Part shown: piece after piece, positions 7,657 to 14,893 of the stretch
How the letters are laid out: every line of letters begins with the position of its first letter
How positions within the stretch are numbered: the stretch's first letter is position 1
Source of the DNA: Glaciecola sp. UBA1851
GTDB lineage: Bacteria > Pseudomonadota > Gammaproteobacteria > Enterobacterales > Alteromonadaceae
Length of the DNA: 15,160 nucleotides
Direction: 5' to 3'
NCBI GenBank assembly: GCA_002338515.1
Contig: DDIL01000132.1
Span: 1 to 15,160 of the forward strand
Program-made: the position numbers and the translations under genes
The notes under the pieces: generated by a model
The model's database searches: none
What the model was told of the DNA's origin: nothing
Seen by the model: the letters and a program-made list of their open reading frames with translations, nothing else

Positions 7657-8079
7657 TCAATTAACGGAAAAAAGCTGTGCTAAATCTGAAAAATACTTAA
7701 ATTCCAATGCATTGCCTGAAGGGTCGAAAATAAAGAAGGTACCTTGTTCTCCAGGTAACCCCTTAAAACGAATATAAGGTGAAATTTCAAATGGCACATT
7801 ATGCTTTGATAACTTGTTTGCCAATTTGCTCCAATCGCCTTCATCTAGTACTAACCCAAAATGTGGAACAGGAACTGATTTACAATCGACCTCGTTAGGG
7901 CGAATAGCTTTTGGCATGTCATCTACTAAATGTGTCACTAATTGATGACCAAAAAAATCCCAGTCAATCCAGTGGCTATCACTACGCCCCATTTTACAGC
8001 CAATTATAGTGCCATAAAAATACTTAGCACTTTTTAGATCAGTAACAGGAATGGCAAGATGAAAGGGTCTTAATTGCAT
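7657..8079 (-). CDS. VOC-family (glyoxalase/dioxygenase fold) protein
   Basis: A 140-residue single-polypeptide VOC protein with two beta-alpha-beta-beta-beta modules. The first opens with HLAIPVTDLKSAKYFY (7-22) and the second with PHFGLVLDEGDW (72-83), ending FIFDPSGNALEFKYF (116-130). Likely metal ligands by family position are H7, H73 and E126. VOC members include glyoxalase I, fosfomycin resistance proteins and extradiol dioxygenases; nothing here fixes the substrate. The gene follows the aldehyde dehydrogenase gene by only 17 bp on the same strand, so they are probably co-transcribed. That pairing would suit detoxification of a reactive carbonyl compound, but this is inference from context. 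No terminator hairpin is visible before the HU promoter region. Confidence 0.85.
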   Translation of the reverse strand: MQLRPFHLAIPVTDLKSAKYFYGTIIGCKMGRSDSHWIDWDFFGHQLVTHLVDDMPKAIRPNEVDCKSVPVPHFGLVLDEGDWSKLANKLSKHNVPFEISPYIRFKGLPGEQGTFFIFDPSGNALEFKYFSDLAQLFSVN

Positions 8080-8096
8080 AGTAGTCTCATTATTAA

Positions 8097-9551
8097 CTAT
8101 CTTAAAAAACGTTTAAAAATCCACGTTTTAAATTTGTTAAGTGGCATATACCGAATAGAGTTTTCAAAACTGAAGTTTCGTTTCAGTATCGATTTTTCAT
8201 GCGAAAACGTATCAAATCCAAATTTTCCATGATACCTGCCCATACCGCTTGTCCCTACTCCACCAACAGGTGCATTCGGATTCACCCAGAAAAGAGCGGT
8301 ATCATTCACACATACACTTCCTGCACTCACTCTTTCTATAAACTTTTCCTCAAACTCTTTGTCTTCTGTAAAAACATACGCAGCAAGCGGCTTAGCCCTA
8401 GCGGTAATAAACTTAAGCATGTCACTACGGCCACTAAAACTAATGATTGGGATAATAGGGCCAAATATCTCTTCTTGCATCAAAGGGCTATTATTGTCGG
8501 GATTAAGCACTATGGTCGGCGATAAATACTTATCTTTAATATTGTGTTTACCACCAAATATCACATTTTGATTATCGAGATAACTGACTAGTCTTGCACA
8601 GTGGTTTTCATCTACAATTCGCCCATAAAACTTGTTAGTTTCTGGGTTTTTCCCATACTGCTTTTCTAACACTTTTTTTAATTCAGCCACAACGTTATCT
8701 AAATTACTCTGATGTACCATTAAGTAATCAGGGGCAATACAAGTTTGACCAACATTGATCAATTTACCCCATACCATGCGATTAAGCGCAATGGCTAAAT
8801 CTACGTTTTTATCAATAATGCATGGACTTTTCCCACCTAGCTCAAGGGTAACTGGCGTGAGATGCTTTGCGGCTGCTTTCATTACAATTTTGCCAACATA
8901 TTCACCGCCTGTGAAAAAGATCTTATCAAAATTAAGGGTAAGCAGTTCTGTTGTTTCCTCTTTCCCTCCTTCGATAATAGCAACAGCATTCATATCTAAA
9001 TATTTAGGTAAGAGTTTTGCAATAAGTGCCGAAGTAGCAGGCGCTAAATCTGATGGTTTTAATATCACGCAATTACCTGCGGATATAGCGGCTAACATAG
9101 GGCTGATTGCCAACTGGAAAGGATAATTCCACGCACCTATCACTAAACAAGTGCCTAGGGGCTCAGGACGAATAATACTTTTTGCAGGCATTGCTAGTAA
9201 GGGAGTACCTACTCGTTTGGGTTTCATCCACTTTTCAACGTGCTTCAGTAAGTATTTAACGTCTTTTCTTAAATAGCCTATTTCAGTAATGTAAGCTTCT
9301 TCTTGAGACTTCTTTAAATCGCTATGTAGCGCCTCAGAAATAGCCTTTTCTTCTGTAATGAGTAGTGACAGCACTGCTTTTAACTGCCGTTTTCTCCATG
9401 ACAAAGATTGAGTCGCACCCGACGCAAAATATTCATCTAATTTTTGTTTTTTATCAAAATATTCTTTAGCTAGCGAATCGTTTGCAAGCGATTCTGTTGC
9501 AATAACAGGGTCTTCATTCTTGATAACGTGCATACTGGTATTAGTCGCCAA
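8097..9551 (-). CDS. Class 3-like aldehyde dehydrogenase (coniferyl/fatty-aldehyde dehydrogenase type)
   Basis: A 484-residue NAD(P)-dependent aldehyde dehydrogenase that oxidises aldehydes to carboxylic acids. Catalytic residues are visible: N142 (GAWNYPFQ), K165 (ILKPSD), E237 (LELGGKSP) and the nucleophile C271 (GQTCIAPDY). The nucleotide-binding FFTGGEYVG (212-220) and EEIFGP (360-365) are intact. The GQTCIAPDY form and the absence of the long N-terminal extension place it in the ALDH3 / coniferyl aldehyde dehydrogenase branch. The physiological aldehyde is unknown. The tail, FKTWIFKRFLR, is basic and amphipathic and could touch the membrane. The start is TTG at 9551: GGAG lies at 9558-9561, six bases upstream. 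The in-frame ATG six codons later lacks such a site. A weak candidate promoter, TTGTTA-17-TATGCT, lies upstream near 9625-9655. It probably forms an operon with the VOC gene. Confidence 0.9.
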   Translation of the reverse strand: MATNTSMHVIKNEDPVIATESLANDSLAKEYFDKKQKLDEYFASGATQSLSWRKRQLKAVLSLLITEEKAISEALHSDLKKSQEEAYITEIGYLRKDVKYLLKHVEKWMKPKRVGTPLLAMPAKSIIRPEPLGTCLVIGAWNYPFQLAISPMLAAISAGNCVILKPSDLAPATSALIAKLLPKYLDMNAVAIIEGGKEETTELLTLNFDKIFFTGGEYVGKIVMKAAAKHLTPVTLELGGKSPCIIDKNVDLAIALNRMVWGKLINVGQTCIAPDYLMVHQSNLDNVVAELKKVLEKQYGKNPETNKFYGRIVDENHCARLVSYLDNQNVIFGGKHNIKDKYLSPTIVLNPDNNSPLMQEEIFGPIIPIISFSGRSDMLKFITARAKPLAAYVFTEDKEFEEKFIERVSAGSVCVNDTALFWVNPNAPVGGVGTSGMGRYHGKFGFDTFSHEKSILKRNFSFENSIRYMPLNKFKTWIFKRFLR

Positions 9552-9682
9552 ATTTTGCTCCGTAACCTTGGTGAGTTTAAGTATTCTTGTCAGTAATATA
9601 AGAACCTTAATTAACGTTTAATTATGTTTTAGCATATCCTTTAGTCAGTCAGTTAACAATAAAGTTTAATTATACAAAACAC

Positions 9683-9715
9683 AAAAAAACCAGCACTTCA
9701 AAAGTACTGGTTTTT
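9683..9715. terminator. Intrinsic terminator of purA, probably bidirectional
   Basis: Hairpin 9689-9711: ACCAG and CTGGT pair, then a C/A mismatch, then ACTT and AAGT around loop CAA. On the minus strand it follows the purA stop (9729) closely and ends in seven T (9683-9689). On the plus strand it ends in five T (9711-9715). It insulates purA from the aldehyde dehydrogenase gene, which reads in the same direction further on. Confidence 0.88.
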
Positions 9716-9728
9716 ATTAGTTACATTA

Positions 9729-11027
9729 TTAAACTGAGTAAGGGTCGCGAAGCACCATAGTATGAGCTCTGTCAGGTCCAGTTGATATAATATCAATGGG
9801 CACACCAGTTAACTCTTCAATTCTGTTTATGTAGTCTATCGCCGCTTTCGGTAATTGGTCTAAAGTCGTTACACCAAAGGTATTGTCGCTCCATCCTGGC
9901 ATAGTTTCATATACTGGTGTTACCGCTTCATAACCTTCAGCTGCCAAAGGAGGAACAGTGCTTATATTGCCACTTGCATCTTTATAGCCAATACAAATAT
10001 TTAAGCTTTCAAGACCATCTAGAACATCAAGCTTAGTTAAACAAAAACCTGTGATTGAGTTTAATTGCACGGCTCTTTTTATCGCCACCGCATCAAACCA
10101 ACCGGTTCTTCTTTTACGTCCCGTTGTTGCGCCAAATTCATGCCCTTTCACACCTAAGTGTTGACCAACTTCACAATCAAGTTCGGTTGGGAACGGACCT
10201 GAACCCACTCGAGTTGTATAAGCTTTAACAATGCCCAGCACATAGTCTAAATTTAATGGACCAAAGCCTGCGCCTGTGGCTACGCCACCAACAGTTGTGT
10301 TAGACGATGTTACGTACGGATAAGTACCATGATCAATATCTAACAGGGTACCTTGCGCACCTTCAAACATGATTGTCTCGCCTTTACCACGAGCTGTTTC
10401 AAGTAAATCAGTCACATCCACAATCATCGATTTCAATAAATCAGCAACCGAAAGCGCATCTTTTAAAACTTGGTCATAATCTAACGCGTCTGCTTTATAA
10501 TATTCAGTCAGCATAAAGTTGTGATATTTCATGACTTCTTTTAACTTAACAGCAAAGTCTTCTTTATTAAATAAATCACCTACTCTAAGTCCACGCCTAG
10601 AGACTTTATCTTCATAAGCTGGCCCAATACCTCTGCCGGTTGTACCAATTGCTTTATTACCCCTCGCCATTTCGCGCGCAACATCAAGTGCTATATGAAA
10701 GGGTAATATTAATGGGCAAGCTTCACTTATTTTTAGACGCTCTTTTACTGGTACACCTTTGCTTTCAAGCATGTGCATTTCTTTCAGTAATGCTTCTGGA
10801 CTAAGTACCACGCCATTGCCGATTACGCAGGTTACGTTTTCACGTAATATGCCAGAAGGGATTAAATGAAGGACAGTTTTTTCACCATCTATAACAAGTG
10901 TGTGACCAGCATTATGACCACCTTGATATCTAACTACATAAGAAACTTGCTCTGTGAGCAAATCAACTACTTTTCCTTTGCCTTCGTCACCCCATTGGGT
11001 GCCAAGCACAACAACATTTTTAGCCAT
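9729..11027 (-). CDS. purA: Adenylosuccinate synthetase
   Basis: A complete 432-residue PurA, which joins IMP and aspartate using GTP to form adenylosuccinate, the first committed step of AMP synthesis in the cytoplasm. The GTP-binding loop GTQWGDEGKGK (9-19) holds the catalytic base D14, and H42 (GGHNAGHT) is the matching catalytic acid. The IMP-site motif GTTGRGIGPAYEDK (129-142) and the C-terminal STGPDRAHTM are intact, and the length equals the usual bacterial enzyme. In many gammaproteobacteria purA follows hflC; here it is preceded by non-coding DNA and a divergent protease gene, so that arrangement is absent. No strong Shine-Dalgarno and no clear PurR-type palindrome were found upstream. 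A terminator follows at once. Confidence 0.98.
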   Translation of the reverse strand: MAKNVVVLGTQWGDEGKGKVVDLLTEQVSYVVRYQGGHNAGHTLVIDGEKTVLHLIPSGILRENVTCVIGNGVVLSPEALLKEMHMLESKGVPVKERLKISEACPLILPFHIALDVAREMARGNKAIGTTGRGIGPAYEDKVSRRGLRVGDLFNKEDFAVKLKEVMKYHNFMLTEYYKADALDYDQVLKDALSVADLLKSMIVDVTDLLETARGKGETIMFEGAQGTLLDIDHGTYPYVTSSNTTVGGVATGAGFGPLNLDYVLGIVKAYTTRVGSGPFPTELDCEVGQHLGVKGHEFGATTGRKRRTGWFDAVAIKRAVQLNSITGFCLTKLDVLDGLESLNICIGYKDASGNISTVPPLAAEGYEAVTPVYETMPGWSDNTFGVTTLDQLPKAAIDYINRIEELTGVPIDIISTGPDRAHTMVLRDPYSV

Positions 11028-11487
11028 GAATTCGAACTGTTAGTAAATTAGGCCGCGATTTTAACAAAATTTTATTTATATGGCATCTAATATTGACTAA
11101 GGTCTGTGAAGGAATTAATGAGATAGTGCATATCGAACGATTACAACTTATAAAACCCCCAAATATTAATAAATAATAAGTCAATATTGGCAGCAAAAAT
11201 TAGTTTGAACAGTATTTAGTATTAAATTTCTATTAAAAGCTCACATAAGCAGCAGAAAAAAACACTCAAAAAAAATACAACTTTCTGTTTTATTTCATTA
11301 AGTTACCACTCTTCGGTATTGTCGAACAAACCTAAAATCAAAATTTTTATACAGCGCATACGTGAATACTTACATATAATTATTAATACCTACTGAGGAG
11401 TAGGCATACTTTTTACCTATTGTTGTCAATTTGAAAGCGCTTTGTTCGAGTTGACCGTTGTTTAGATAATAAAGAAGGTTGGTTATT
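11028..11487. other. Long divergent intergenic region between purA and the metalloprotease gene
   Basis: This 460-base AT-rich stretch has no credible open frame on either strand. It must hold the purA promoter, for which no convincing -35/-10 pair was found. Near the plus-strand gene, TTGTTC (11442-11447) lies 17 bases before GATAAT (11465-11470), a possible promoter that would give an extremely short leader. A hairpin at 11389-11404 with a T tract lies further upstream. A-rich runs occur at 11255-11278. No known riboswitch or small RNA family was recognised. Confidence 0.4.
11389..11414 (+). terminator. Hairpin with T tract upstream of the metalloprotease gene
   Basis: CCTACT and AGTAGG form a perfect 6-bp stem around loop GAGG (11389-11404), followed after CATAC by five T (11410-11414). 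It resembles a weak intrinsic terminator or attenuator on the plus strand, about 75 bases before the protease ATG. No gene lies upstream on that strand, so it would either end an unseen transcript or regulate a longer protease leader. Confidence 0.35.
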
Positions 11488-12933
11488 ATGGTTAAGTTGA
11501 AGTTCTTCATAAACGTAGCATTTATTTCTGTATTCGTAGGCAATGCAGTTGCTGCAACTAAAGAACCTGTGCCTCTTTCAACAAATGCCGTTAACACCAA
11601 CCAACCTAACGAACGCGGTTTTATCTATCCTTCGAATTACTTAGCTACCAACGATTTAACAGAAACAAGCATCCTTTTTGTTTACAACGATCACATACTA
11701 GAGTTCTTTGATAATGACGCAGAACGTTTAGTGGAATATATAAACGCTGGCATCGACTTCAACAATGAAGCTTTTTACAACAGTAATATTCCTTTAAAAA
11801 GAAGCGTAGCGGGCGTTTTACATGCAGACGAAGCAGGTTTAGAATTTTGGTCAAGAAATGATACATATGTTGAAAGATTAGACGCATTAACCGATTTTCA
11901 AGCAACATCACAAAGCGAACAGCTTGCAGATTCTCTTCAATATTCTTATTTAGTTGGATTAGCTGGGTTTGAAAGATTAGAAGGTCAAGATGCTATCGTT
12001 GGTTTATCTCACTTAGCCGGAAACGTAAGTTGGATTTCTCCATACACGAACGAGACTGCAACATGGAGCGCTAGAACACTAGCTCATGAATTAGGTCACA
12101 ATGACGGATTTAGACATACGACCACTGACCACGAACATCATCATGATTACCTAGCACGTCACGACGGTACAGGTTTCAAATGTGGTAAATATGCAAGCAT
12201 CATGAATATTTCAGGTACACGCACAGAACCTTTCTTTTCAGATACCCAAGTTAGTTTGCTAGAAAACGGAAACCAAACACCTTGTGGTGAAATGGACGTA
12301 GCAAATTCTGCACAGGTATATCGTGACCTAGCAAATAACAAAATTCGCAATGCACAGGATACTTTCAGAAATCTAGTACCTGTAAGACAGACCTCTGGAT
12401 TTGTATCAGTGCTCGAAAACATAAATTCAGTTCAGGAAGGTCAAAACTTAGTCTTTGACGTGGTATTCGATGGTGCTGAAAAAGGTGATTCAGTTAGTTT
12501 AGTTGTTAAACAAAAAACGGCTGACAAATCTGACTTTGAATCAAAACTTGTCCATATCATGCACAACGGAACAGATAATGTATATGCTATTTCTGTAGGC
12601 ACTAAAAGCGACGATGAATCTGAAAGCACTGAAGTGCTTGAAGTTGAGTTAGTATTTGCAAATGGTGTACAAATTGACGAAAACCAACGCACTAGCCAAG
12701 GTGAAATAGTTGACTCGAATGATTCATCGTTTTCAAGCGATAGCGTAAATGCGCAGGTAAATGCGTCAACCACACCGGTAAATAACTCAACTGCGACAAA
12801 TTCAACAAATGTAACCGCGCAAGAACCTGTTCAAGTAAATGAGACTGCCGCTCAAGGTGGCAGCACAAGCACTATCGTATTGATGTTATTAACAGCAGTT
12901 TTGTTAGGAAGAAGAACAAAGCTTAATTCATAA
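11488..12933 (+). CDS. Secreted metzincin zinc metalloprotease with GlyGly-CTERM sorting tail
   Basis: A 481-residue exported protease. A signal peptide (MVKLKFFINVAFISVFVGNA, cut near VAA) leads into a reprolysin-like domain. The zinc motif HELGHNDGFRH (200-210) fits HExxHxxGxxH: H200, H204 and H210 bind zinc and E201 is catalytic. A Met-turn follows at M239 (YASIMNIS). C232 and C266 may form a disulfide. A histidine-rich loop (HEHHHD, 215-220) lies close by. About 305-400 looks like a beta-sandwich, and 405-455 is a Ser/Thr/Asn-rich linker. The C-terminus has GGS (457-459), a hydrophobic stretch to 473 and GRR, a GlyGly-CTERM tail processed by rhombosortase in Vibrio and Shewanella. The frame is open back to a TTG at 11479, but AAGAAGG (11471-11477) is spaced correctly only for the ATG at 11488. 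Substrate unknown. Confidence 0.88.
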   Translation: MVKLKFFINVAFISVFVGNAVAATKEPVPLSTNAVNTNQPNERGFIYPSNYLATNDLTETSILFVYNDHILEFFDNDAERLVEYINAGIDFNNEAFYNSNIPLKRSVAGVLHADEAGLEFWSRNDTYVERLDALTDFQATSQSEQLADSLQYSYLVGLAGFERLEGQDAIVGLSHLAGNVSWISPYTNETATWSARTLAHELGHNDGFRHTTTDHEHHHDYLARHDGTGFKCGKYASIMNISGTRTEPFFSDTQVSLLENGNQTPCGEMDVANSAQVYRDLANNKIRNAQDTFRNLVPVRQTSGFVSVLENINSVQEGQNLVFDVVFDGAEKGDSVSLVVKQKTADKSDFESKLVHIMHNGTDNVYAISVGTKSDDESESTEVLEVELVFANGVQIDENQRTSQGEIVDSNDSSFSSDSVNAQVNASTTPVNNSTATNSTNVTAQEPVQVNETAAQGGSTSTIVLMLLTAVLLGRRTKLNS

Positions 12934-12947
12934 GCCTTGTTCTTTTT
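12913..12947. terminator. Shared terminator between the metalloprotease gene and cnoX
   Basis: AGAACAAAGCTT (12913-12924) pairs with AAGCCTTGTTCT (12932-12943) with one mismatch around a 7-base loop, followed by a T run to 12947. The stem overlaps the end of the protease frame: its stop codon TAA (12931-12933) lies at the loop/right-arm junction. On the minus strand the same hairpin lies just after the cnoX stop and is followed by a T/C-rich stretch, so it may serve both convergent genes. Confidence 0.8.
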
Positions 12948-12952
12948 GTACG

Positions 12953-13801
12953 CTAGTAAAGTAAGCTGTAAAGCTTGCGTCTATATGCAGATTTTAGTGG
13001 GTCACCGTCAGCTAGGGCATTGATCATATCTAAAAACAGCTTTTTACCTTCGCCAAATGCCATGTCTTTTTTCACGACTTCAAACAACAGCGATAGGGCT
13101 TGCTCTTGCTTATGAGCTTGTTGAAGCGCAATTGCTAAATCAATTTTAATTTGCAGATCATCAGGATTACTCTCATGTTTAGCTTGTAACTCAAGTAGTT
13201 CAGGCGATTCGGACGCCTTTTCTGCTAATTCAATTTTACTCACAACAGCATGATATTCAGCCTGCTGATCAACCAGCCCTACTTTCTCAATTAAACTTTT
13301 ACTTAAATCTAAATTCCCCGTTTCCACGCTAGCATCAGCTAACGCTATAACAATATCCATCCTTTCTGGTGCAATATCAAAAGCCTGTTTCAAAACGCCA
13401 AAGGCCTGTGAGTAATCACCTGCAGATATGAATGCTTGGCCTTGAACGAAAAACTCGTCTTCTGGCTTTGGAAGGTAATTGGCAAATGTTGCCTGAAGCT
13501 GCGCATCATCTTGTGGCCCGGAAAAACCATCCACCGGCTGACCGTCTTTTACAATCATGGTAGTAGGCAATCCCCTAACACCAAATTGTTGAACTATTTC
13601 AGCCTGCTCATCGCAGTTAACGGTTGCTAACAATATATTATCAGGGTATTTAGATACAAACTGTTTGGTCACGTCTAATTGCGCAACTGATGGTTCATCC
13701 CATTGCGCCCAAAAATAGACAACAACAATTTTAGTCGTTGACTCTTCAAGCATGACAGGACGGAAATTTTCTAAGTTTAGTTCAATGATATTTGGTTGCA
13801 T
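12953..13801 (-). CDS. cnoX: CnoX/YbbN-type co-chaperone (thioredoxin fold plus TPR)
   Basis: A 282-residue cytoplasmic protein matching CnoX (YbbN), about the length of the E. coli protein. In E. coli CnoX is a holdase that protects unfolded proteins during hypochlorite stress, then hands them to DnaK and GroEL. A thioredoxin fold covers about residues 5-110, with VVVYFWAQW (26-34) and cis-proline P78 (GLPTT). TPR-like helical repeats follow from about 118 to 270. The CxxC position reads DEPS (35-38), so thiol-disulfide exchange by the usual active site is impossible. The only cysteine in the protein is C62 (TVNCDEQ), which corresponds to the E. coli cysteine near 63 that I recall as linking to substrates. 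ACGAGA before ATG is the ribosome binding site. It converges on the metalloprotease gene and has its own promoter. Confidence 0.92.
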   Translation of the reverse strand: MQPNIIELNLENFRPVMLEESTTKIVVVYFWAQWDEPSVAQLDVTKQFVSKYPDNILLATVNCDEQAEIVQQFGVRGLPTTMIVKDGQPVDGFSGPQDDAQLQATFANYLPKPEDEFFVQGQAFISAGDYSQAFGVLKQAFDIAPERMDIVIALADASVETGNLDLSKSLIEKVGLVDQQAEYHAVVSKIELAEKASESPELLELQAKHESNPDDLQIKIDLAIALQQAHKQEQALSLLFEVVKKDMAFGEGKKLFLDMINALADGDPLKSAYRRKLYSLLY

Positions 13802-13833
13802 AGTTCTCGTTATTTATCAGTTATCTGTTTAGA

Positions 13834-13861
13834 ATTATGGCGACAAAAACATGATTTGCAA
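13834..13861 (-). promoter_or_regulatory. Candidate sigma-70 promoter for cnoX
   Basis: On the minus strand TTGCAA (13856-13861) is followed by 16 bases and CATAAT (13834-13839), four of six and five of six matches to consensus. It would give a leader of about 25-30 bases before the cnoX ATG. The -35 touches one arm of an inverted repeat at 13861-13898. Confidence 0.45.
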
Positions 13862-13898
13862 TACAATTAGGCATATTAATCGTGAGAACAAATTGTAT
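13861..13898. repeat. Inverted repeat upstream of cnoX, possible operator
   Basis: ATACAATT (13861-13868) and AATTGTAT (13891-13898) are perfect 8-base inverted arms. Their centres are 30 bp apart, close to three helical turns, and the left arm borders the predicted cnoX -35. A regulator binding site is possible, but AT-rich arms of this length could arise by chance. Confidence 0.3.
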
Positions 13899-13955
13899 AC
13901 CCACGTAACGACTCAGTAACTTAGAACATTCTTGACCTTCTAATATGAAGTTTAG

Positions 13956-13975
13956 GTGTTAGAAATACGTAACAC
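13956..13975. repeat. Short inverted repeat in the cnoX/14056 intergenic region
   Basis: GTGTTA (13956-13961) and TAACAC (13970-13975) are perfect 6-base arms around an 8-base spacer, about 80 bases before the start of the gene at 14056. There is no T tract, so it is not a terminator. It may be an operator half-site pair or chance. No good promoter for the downstream gene could be chosen here. Confidence 0.2.
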
Positions 13976-14055
13976 ACATTTTGTAATGGTTGTTAATATT
14001 GGTAGTATTCAACTAATTACTACTTAATTAGGTTTCTAAAAAATAAGGAATTAAT

Positions 14056-14832
14056 TTGGCTAAATTTGTCATGCTTTTCATGCTAGTTTTCGTCTCTAAC
14101 ACAGTGTATTCGGGTGTTGAATTAAGTCCAACTGAGTTAGAAAGTATTGGGAATAAAATTTATTTAAATGAAACAGGTGGCAATGCAAAGTATTTAGTGG
14201 CGTGGAATGAAGGTGAACAATTTGCTTCTTTAGGTATAGGCCACTTTATTTGGTTTCCTGCCAATACTCAGCATCGATTTACGGAAACCTTTCCTGACCT
14301 AATTGAATTTTTAAAGGCTAAAGGGGTTACTATTCCTGCTTGGCTAAATGAATCGAATGACTGCCCGTGGACAAGTAAAAAAGCGTTTGAGCAAGCGAAA
14401 AGCTCGGAAAAAATGAATGACCTATATTTATTATTACAAACAACGTTTCAGCATCAAGTAGAATTTATTTTTCAAAGAATGAAAAAATCTCTACCTTTAA
14501 TGGTGTTAAATACTGAAGATTTAGCAAAGCAACAAAAGCTACAATATAATTTCAGCCAACTATCCAATAGCGCGTTAGGCATGTACACACTTATTGATTA
14601 TGTTAATTTTAAAGGTGAAGGTATAGCCGATTCAGAAAGGTACAAAGGTCAAGGATGGGGATTAAAACAAGTCTTATTGAATATAGATTCATCTGAAAAA
14701 TCGGTACATCAGGCTTTTACACAATCTTGTATTACCGTATTAACAAATAGAGTCAATAATTCACCACAAAAAGAAATAGAACAAAAGTGGCTAGCGGGCT
14801 GGAGTAAACGCTGTCAAACCTACTCGAATTAA
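14056..14832 (+). CDS. Secreted protein of unknown function, possibly lysozyme-like
   Basis: A 258-residue protein with a signal peptide (about 1-19, VYS before G20), so it should be periplasmic or secreted. I do not recognise a named family. Notable motifs are LNETGG (37-42), WNEGEQFASLGIGHFIWFP (50-68), DYVNFKGEG (181-189) and GQGWGLKQVL (198-207). The segment EGEQFASLGIGH can be laid without gaps on the T4-lysozyme segment DTEGYYTIGIGH, placing E52 at the catalytic Asp and S58 at the catalytic Thr, with E39 as a possible acid. A muramidase-like fold is thus conceivable but unproven. Cysteines are C103, C225 and C253. The start is TTG at 14056, six bases after AAGGA (14045-14049); the in-frame ATG five codons later has no such site and would shorten the signal peptide. 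The DUF962 gene follows 61 bp later, possibly in the same transcript. Confidence 0.8.
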   Translation: MAKFVMLFMLVFVSNTVYSGVELSPTELESIGNKIYLNETGGNAKYLVAWNEGEQFASLGIGHFIWFPANTQHRFTETFPDLIEFLKAKGVTIPAWLNESNDCPWTSKKAFEQAKSSEKMNDLYLLLQTTFQHQVEFIFQRMKKSLPLMVLNTEDLAKQQKLQYNFSQLSNSALGMYTLIDYVNFKGEGIADSERYKGQGWGLKQVLLNIDSSEKSVHQAFTQSCITVLTNRVNNSPQKEIEQKWLAGWSKRCQTYSN

Positions 14833-14893
14833 TGCATGGTCTGTTAATTGACTAAAATCGTATAGGTAAATAAATGAAAACTAAGGCAATGCA

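Noticed and set aside
7250..7777. Plus-strand 175-codon open frame over HU and the start of the next region
   Set aside because: It is antisense to HU, whose protein is unmistakable, has no ribosome binding site and shows no recognisable protein features.
8199..9126. Three plus-strand open frames over the aldehyde dehydrogenase gene
   Set aside because: All are antisense shadows of a gene with intact catalytic motifs.
11479..11487. TTG start at 11479 for the metalloprotease
   Set aside because: The AAGAAGG site would be one base away; it is properly spaced for the ATG at 11488, which begins a clean signal peptide.
11339..11487. Possible c-di-GMP riboswitch before the secreted protease gene
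   Set aside because: I could not find the conserved GEMM core sequences; only a simple hairpin is present.
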